Positions 6,556-7,818 of a DNA stretch of 7,818 nucleotides are shown piece by piece. This DNA comes from Pseudomonadota bacterium (GTDB lineage Bacteria; Pseudomonadota; Gammaproteobacteria; Xanthomonadales; Xanthomonadaceae). The stretch lies in NCBI GenBank assembly GCA_023393895.1, contig JAEXBT010000082.1:1-7818 (forward strand). The letters run 5' to 3'. Both the position numbers and the translations under genes were made by a program. The notes beneath the pieces are model-generated. The model had not been told where the DNA came from and ran no database searches. It saw nothing but the letters and a program-made list of their open reading frames with translations. How positions within the stretch are numbered: the first letter of the stretch is position 1; each line of letters starts with the position of its first letter.

Positions 6556-7818
6556 ATGGCCTTCGACCCCGCCACCCGCCGTCTGCTGCTGGTCACGCTC
6601 GGGCTTGCCTTGGTGCCGTTGCTGCTGCAGCTGCCCGGTTCGGTGGCGATCGCGATCGCCCTGACCGCCGCGCTGGTGGTGGCCGGCAGCTGGAAACGTC
6701 CGCTGCCGGGCCTCATCAAGCTGGTGATCGCGCTGGCTGCGGTGTTCGCGGTGTTCGCCGCATTCGAGTTCCGGCCCGGCCGCGATACCGGCTGCGCCCT
6801 GCTCGCCGCGATGCTGGCGATCAAGCCCACCGAGACGCGGACATTGCGCGACGCGCGCAGCCTCGCAGGTTTCGCGCTCTTCGCGCCCTTCGCCACCTTC
6901 CTGCTCGACCAGGGGCCGCTGTCCCTGCTGCTCGGACTGACCGCGGCGATCGCGTCCCTGCTCACCCTGCAACGCCTCGCCGATGTGGAAGCCGGCATCG
7001 GGCCGCTGCCACTCGCCGGTGGCCTGCGCGGGATCGGGCGGATGCTGCTGCTCGGCCTGCCGCTGACCCTGGCCGCGTTCTGGCTGTTCCCGCGCATCGC
7101 CACCCCGCTGTGGGGCGTGCCCGATCGCGCCAACGCCAAGATCGGCCTGTCCGACTCCATGGCCCCCGGCGACTGGCTGGACCTGATGGTCGATGACAGC
7201 CCGGCGCTGCGGGTCCGCTTCGAGGGCGCGCCGCCGCCGCGCGAAGCGCTGTACTGGCGCGGGCCGGTGCTGTGGGACTTCGATGGCCGGCGCTGGAGCC
7301 AGGGTGAAACGGGACCGCCTGCGGCGCCACGACAGGTCCCCCAAGGCACCGGCTGGCGCTACCAGCTCGAGATGGAGCCAAGCGAAACCCGTTACGTCAC
7401 CGCACTGGACCTGCCGAGCGCCGCCCCGGCCGGCAGCTTCCCGGTCAGCGAAGGCCACCTGCTCAGCCAGCAGCGCCTGCAGGCCGTGACCCGCTGGTCG
7501 CTGCACTCCGCCCCGCCAAGGCAGTTCGATGCCGACCTTCCGGACGGGCAGCGCCGGCGTGCGCTGGCCTTCCCGCGCCAGGCCAATCCACGTGCCCAGC
7601 ACCTCGCGCAACGCTGGGTGCGGGAGACCGGCGGCAATCCGGCCGCCATCGTGCAGAAGGCGATGGCGATGGTGAACACCGACCTCGCCTACTCACTGGC
7701 ACCGCCCGCCCTTGGCCGCGACAGCGTGGACGAGTTCCTGTTCCAGACCCGCACCGGCTACTGCGAGCATTTCAGCTCGGCCTTCGTGTTCCTGATGCGC
7801 GCCGCCGGCGTGCCCGCG
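6556..7818 (+). CDS. tgpA: TgpA-type membrane transglutaminase-like protein (DUF3488 + transglutaminase core; partial)
   Basis: The 421 residues present match the TgpA family, an inner-membrane protein with a periplasmic transglutaminase-fold domain that is essential in Pseudomonas aeruginosa; its natural substrate is unclear. The N-terminal about 180 residues (DUF3488) carry roughly six hydrophobic segments, at about 9-27, 28-45, 52-71, 103-119, 121-138 and 160-179. The motif YWRGPVLWDFDGRRW (233-247) is typical of the family. The transglutaminase core begins at about 345, and the nucleophile motif FQTRTGYCEHFSSAF places Cys403 almost exactly where P. aeruginosa TgpA has Cys404 (from memory). 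The catalytic His and Asp and the final membrane helix lie beyond the window; the full family length is about 650-670 residues. The ATG at 6556 follows the DUF58 stop by two bases, has only a weak ribosome binding site, and is probably translated by coupling. Confidence 0.93.
   Translation, partial: MAFDPATRRLLLVTLGLALVPLLLQLPGSVAIAIALTAALVVAGSWKRPLPGLIKLVIALAAVFAVFAAFEFRPGRDTGCALLAAMLAIKPTETRTLRDARSLAGFALFAPFATFLLDQGPLSLLLGLTAAIASLLTLQRLADVEAGIGPLPLAGGLRGIGRMLLLGLPLTLAAFWLFPRIATPLWGVPDRANAKIGLSDSMAPGDWLDLMVDDSPALRVRFEGAPPPREALYWRGPVLWDFDGRRWSQGETGPPAAPRQVPQGTGWRYQLEMEPSETRYVTALDLPSAAPAGSFPVSEGHLLSQQRLQAVTRWSLHSAPPRQFDADLPDGQRRRALAFPRQANPRAQHLAQRWVRETGGNPAAIVQKAMAMVNTDLAYSLAPPALGRDSVDEFLFQTRTGYCEHFSSAFVFLMRAAGVPA

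Noticed and set aside
6247..7611. Minus-strand open frame of 454 codons antisense to DUF58 and tgpA
   Set aside because: It is Gln/Arg/Gly-rich with no motif; the plus strand has secure family matches across the same bases.

Overview
The window is high-GC bacterial DNA and most resembles a gammaproteobacterium of the Xanthomonadaceae/Lysobacteraceae (Xanthomonas, Lysobacter or Luteimonas type). This rests on the order yceD-rpmF-fabH-fabD, on a MoxR/DUF58/TgpA cluster of the kind known from Pseudomonas, and on strong G/C preference at third codon positions. The genus cannot be fixed from this sequence. All eight genes are recognisable housekeeping or envelope genes. There is no mobile element, CRISPR array, tRNA or rRNA.

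Minus strand, bases 4615 down to 1. First comes a membrane glycosyltransferase of the GT39/PMT_2 type with an added C-terminal Ig-like domain (4615-2738). After a 49-base gap follows the start of the fatty-acid synthesis cluster: yceD (DUF177; 2688-2170), rpmF (ribosomal protein bL32; 2131-1937), fabH (ketoacyl-ACP synthase III; 1800-811) and fabD (malonyl-CoA:ACP transacylase; GTG start at 717, cut by the window edge). A good sigma-70 type promoter lies in the 49-base gap, with a perfect TTGACA, a 17-base spacer and TACCAT. It ends only 10 bases before the yceD ATG, so the cluster mRNA probably has a very short leader or none. plsX, which lies between rpmF and fabH in E. coli, is absent. In its place are 136 non-coding bases with a strong 12-bp hairpin closed by a GNRA-type loop.

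Plus strand, bases 4656 to 7818. A tightly packed operon encodes a MoxR-family AAA+ ATPase, a DUF58 membrane protein and a TgpA-type membrane transglutaminase-like protein (DUF3488 plus transglutaminase core), the last cut by the window edge just after its catalytic cysteine. Stop and start overlap (TTGA) at the first junction, and only two bases separate the genes at the second, so translation is probably coupled. This trio is widely conserved and thought to act at the cell envelope, but its substrate is not established.

The two halves diverge from a very small shared region around 4614-4655. The ATG of the glycosyltransferase and an upstream in-frame ATG of the MoxR gene share the same CATG. 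I prefer a TTG start at 4656 for the MoxR gene.

I found no clearly new biological system. The points most worth checking are the near-leaderless promoter before yceD, the hairpin in the place of plsX, the hairpin covering the fabD ribosome binding site, and the Ig-like tail on the glycosyltransferase.
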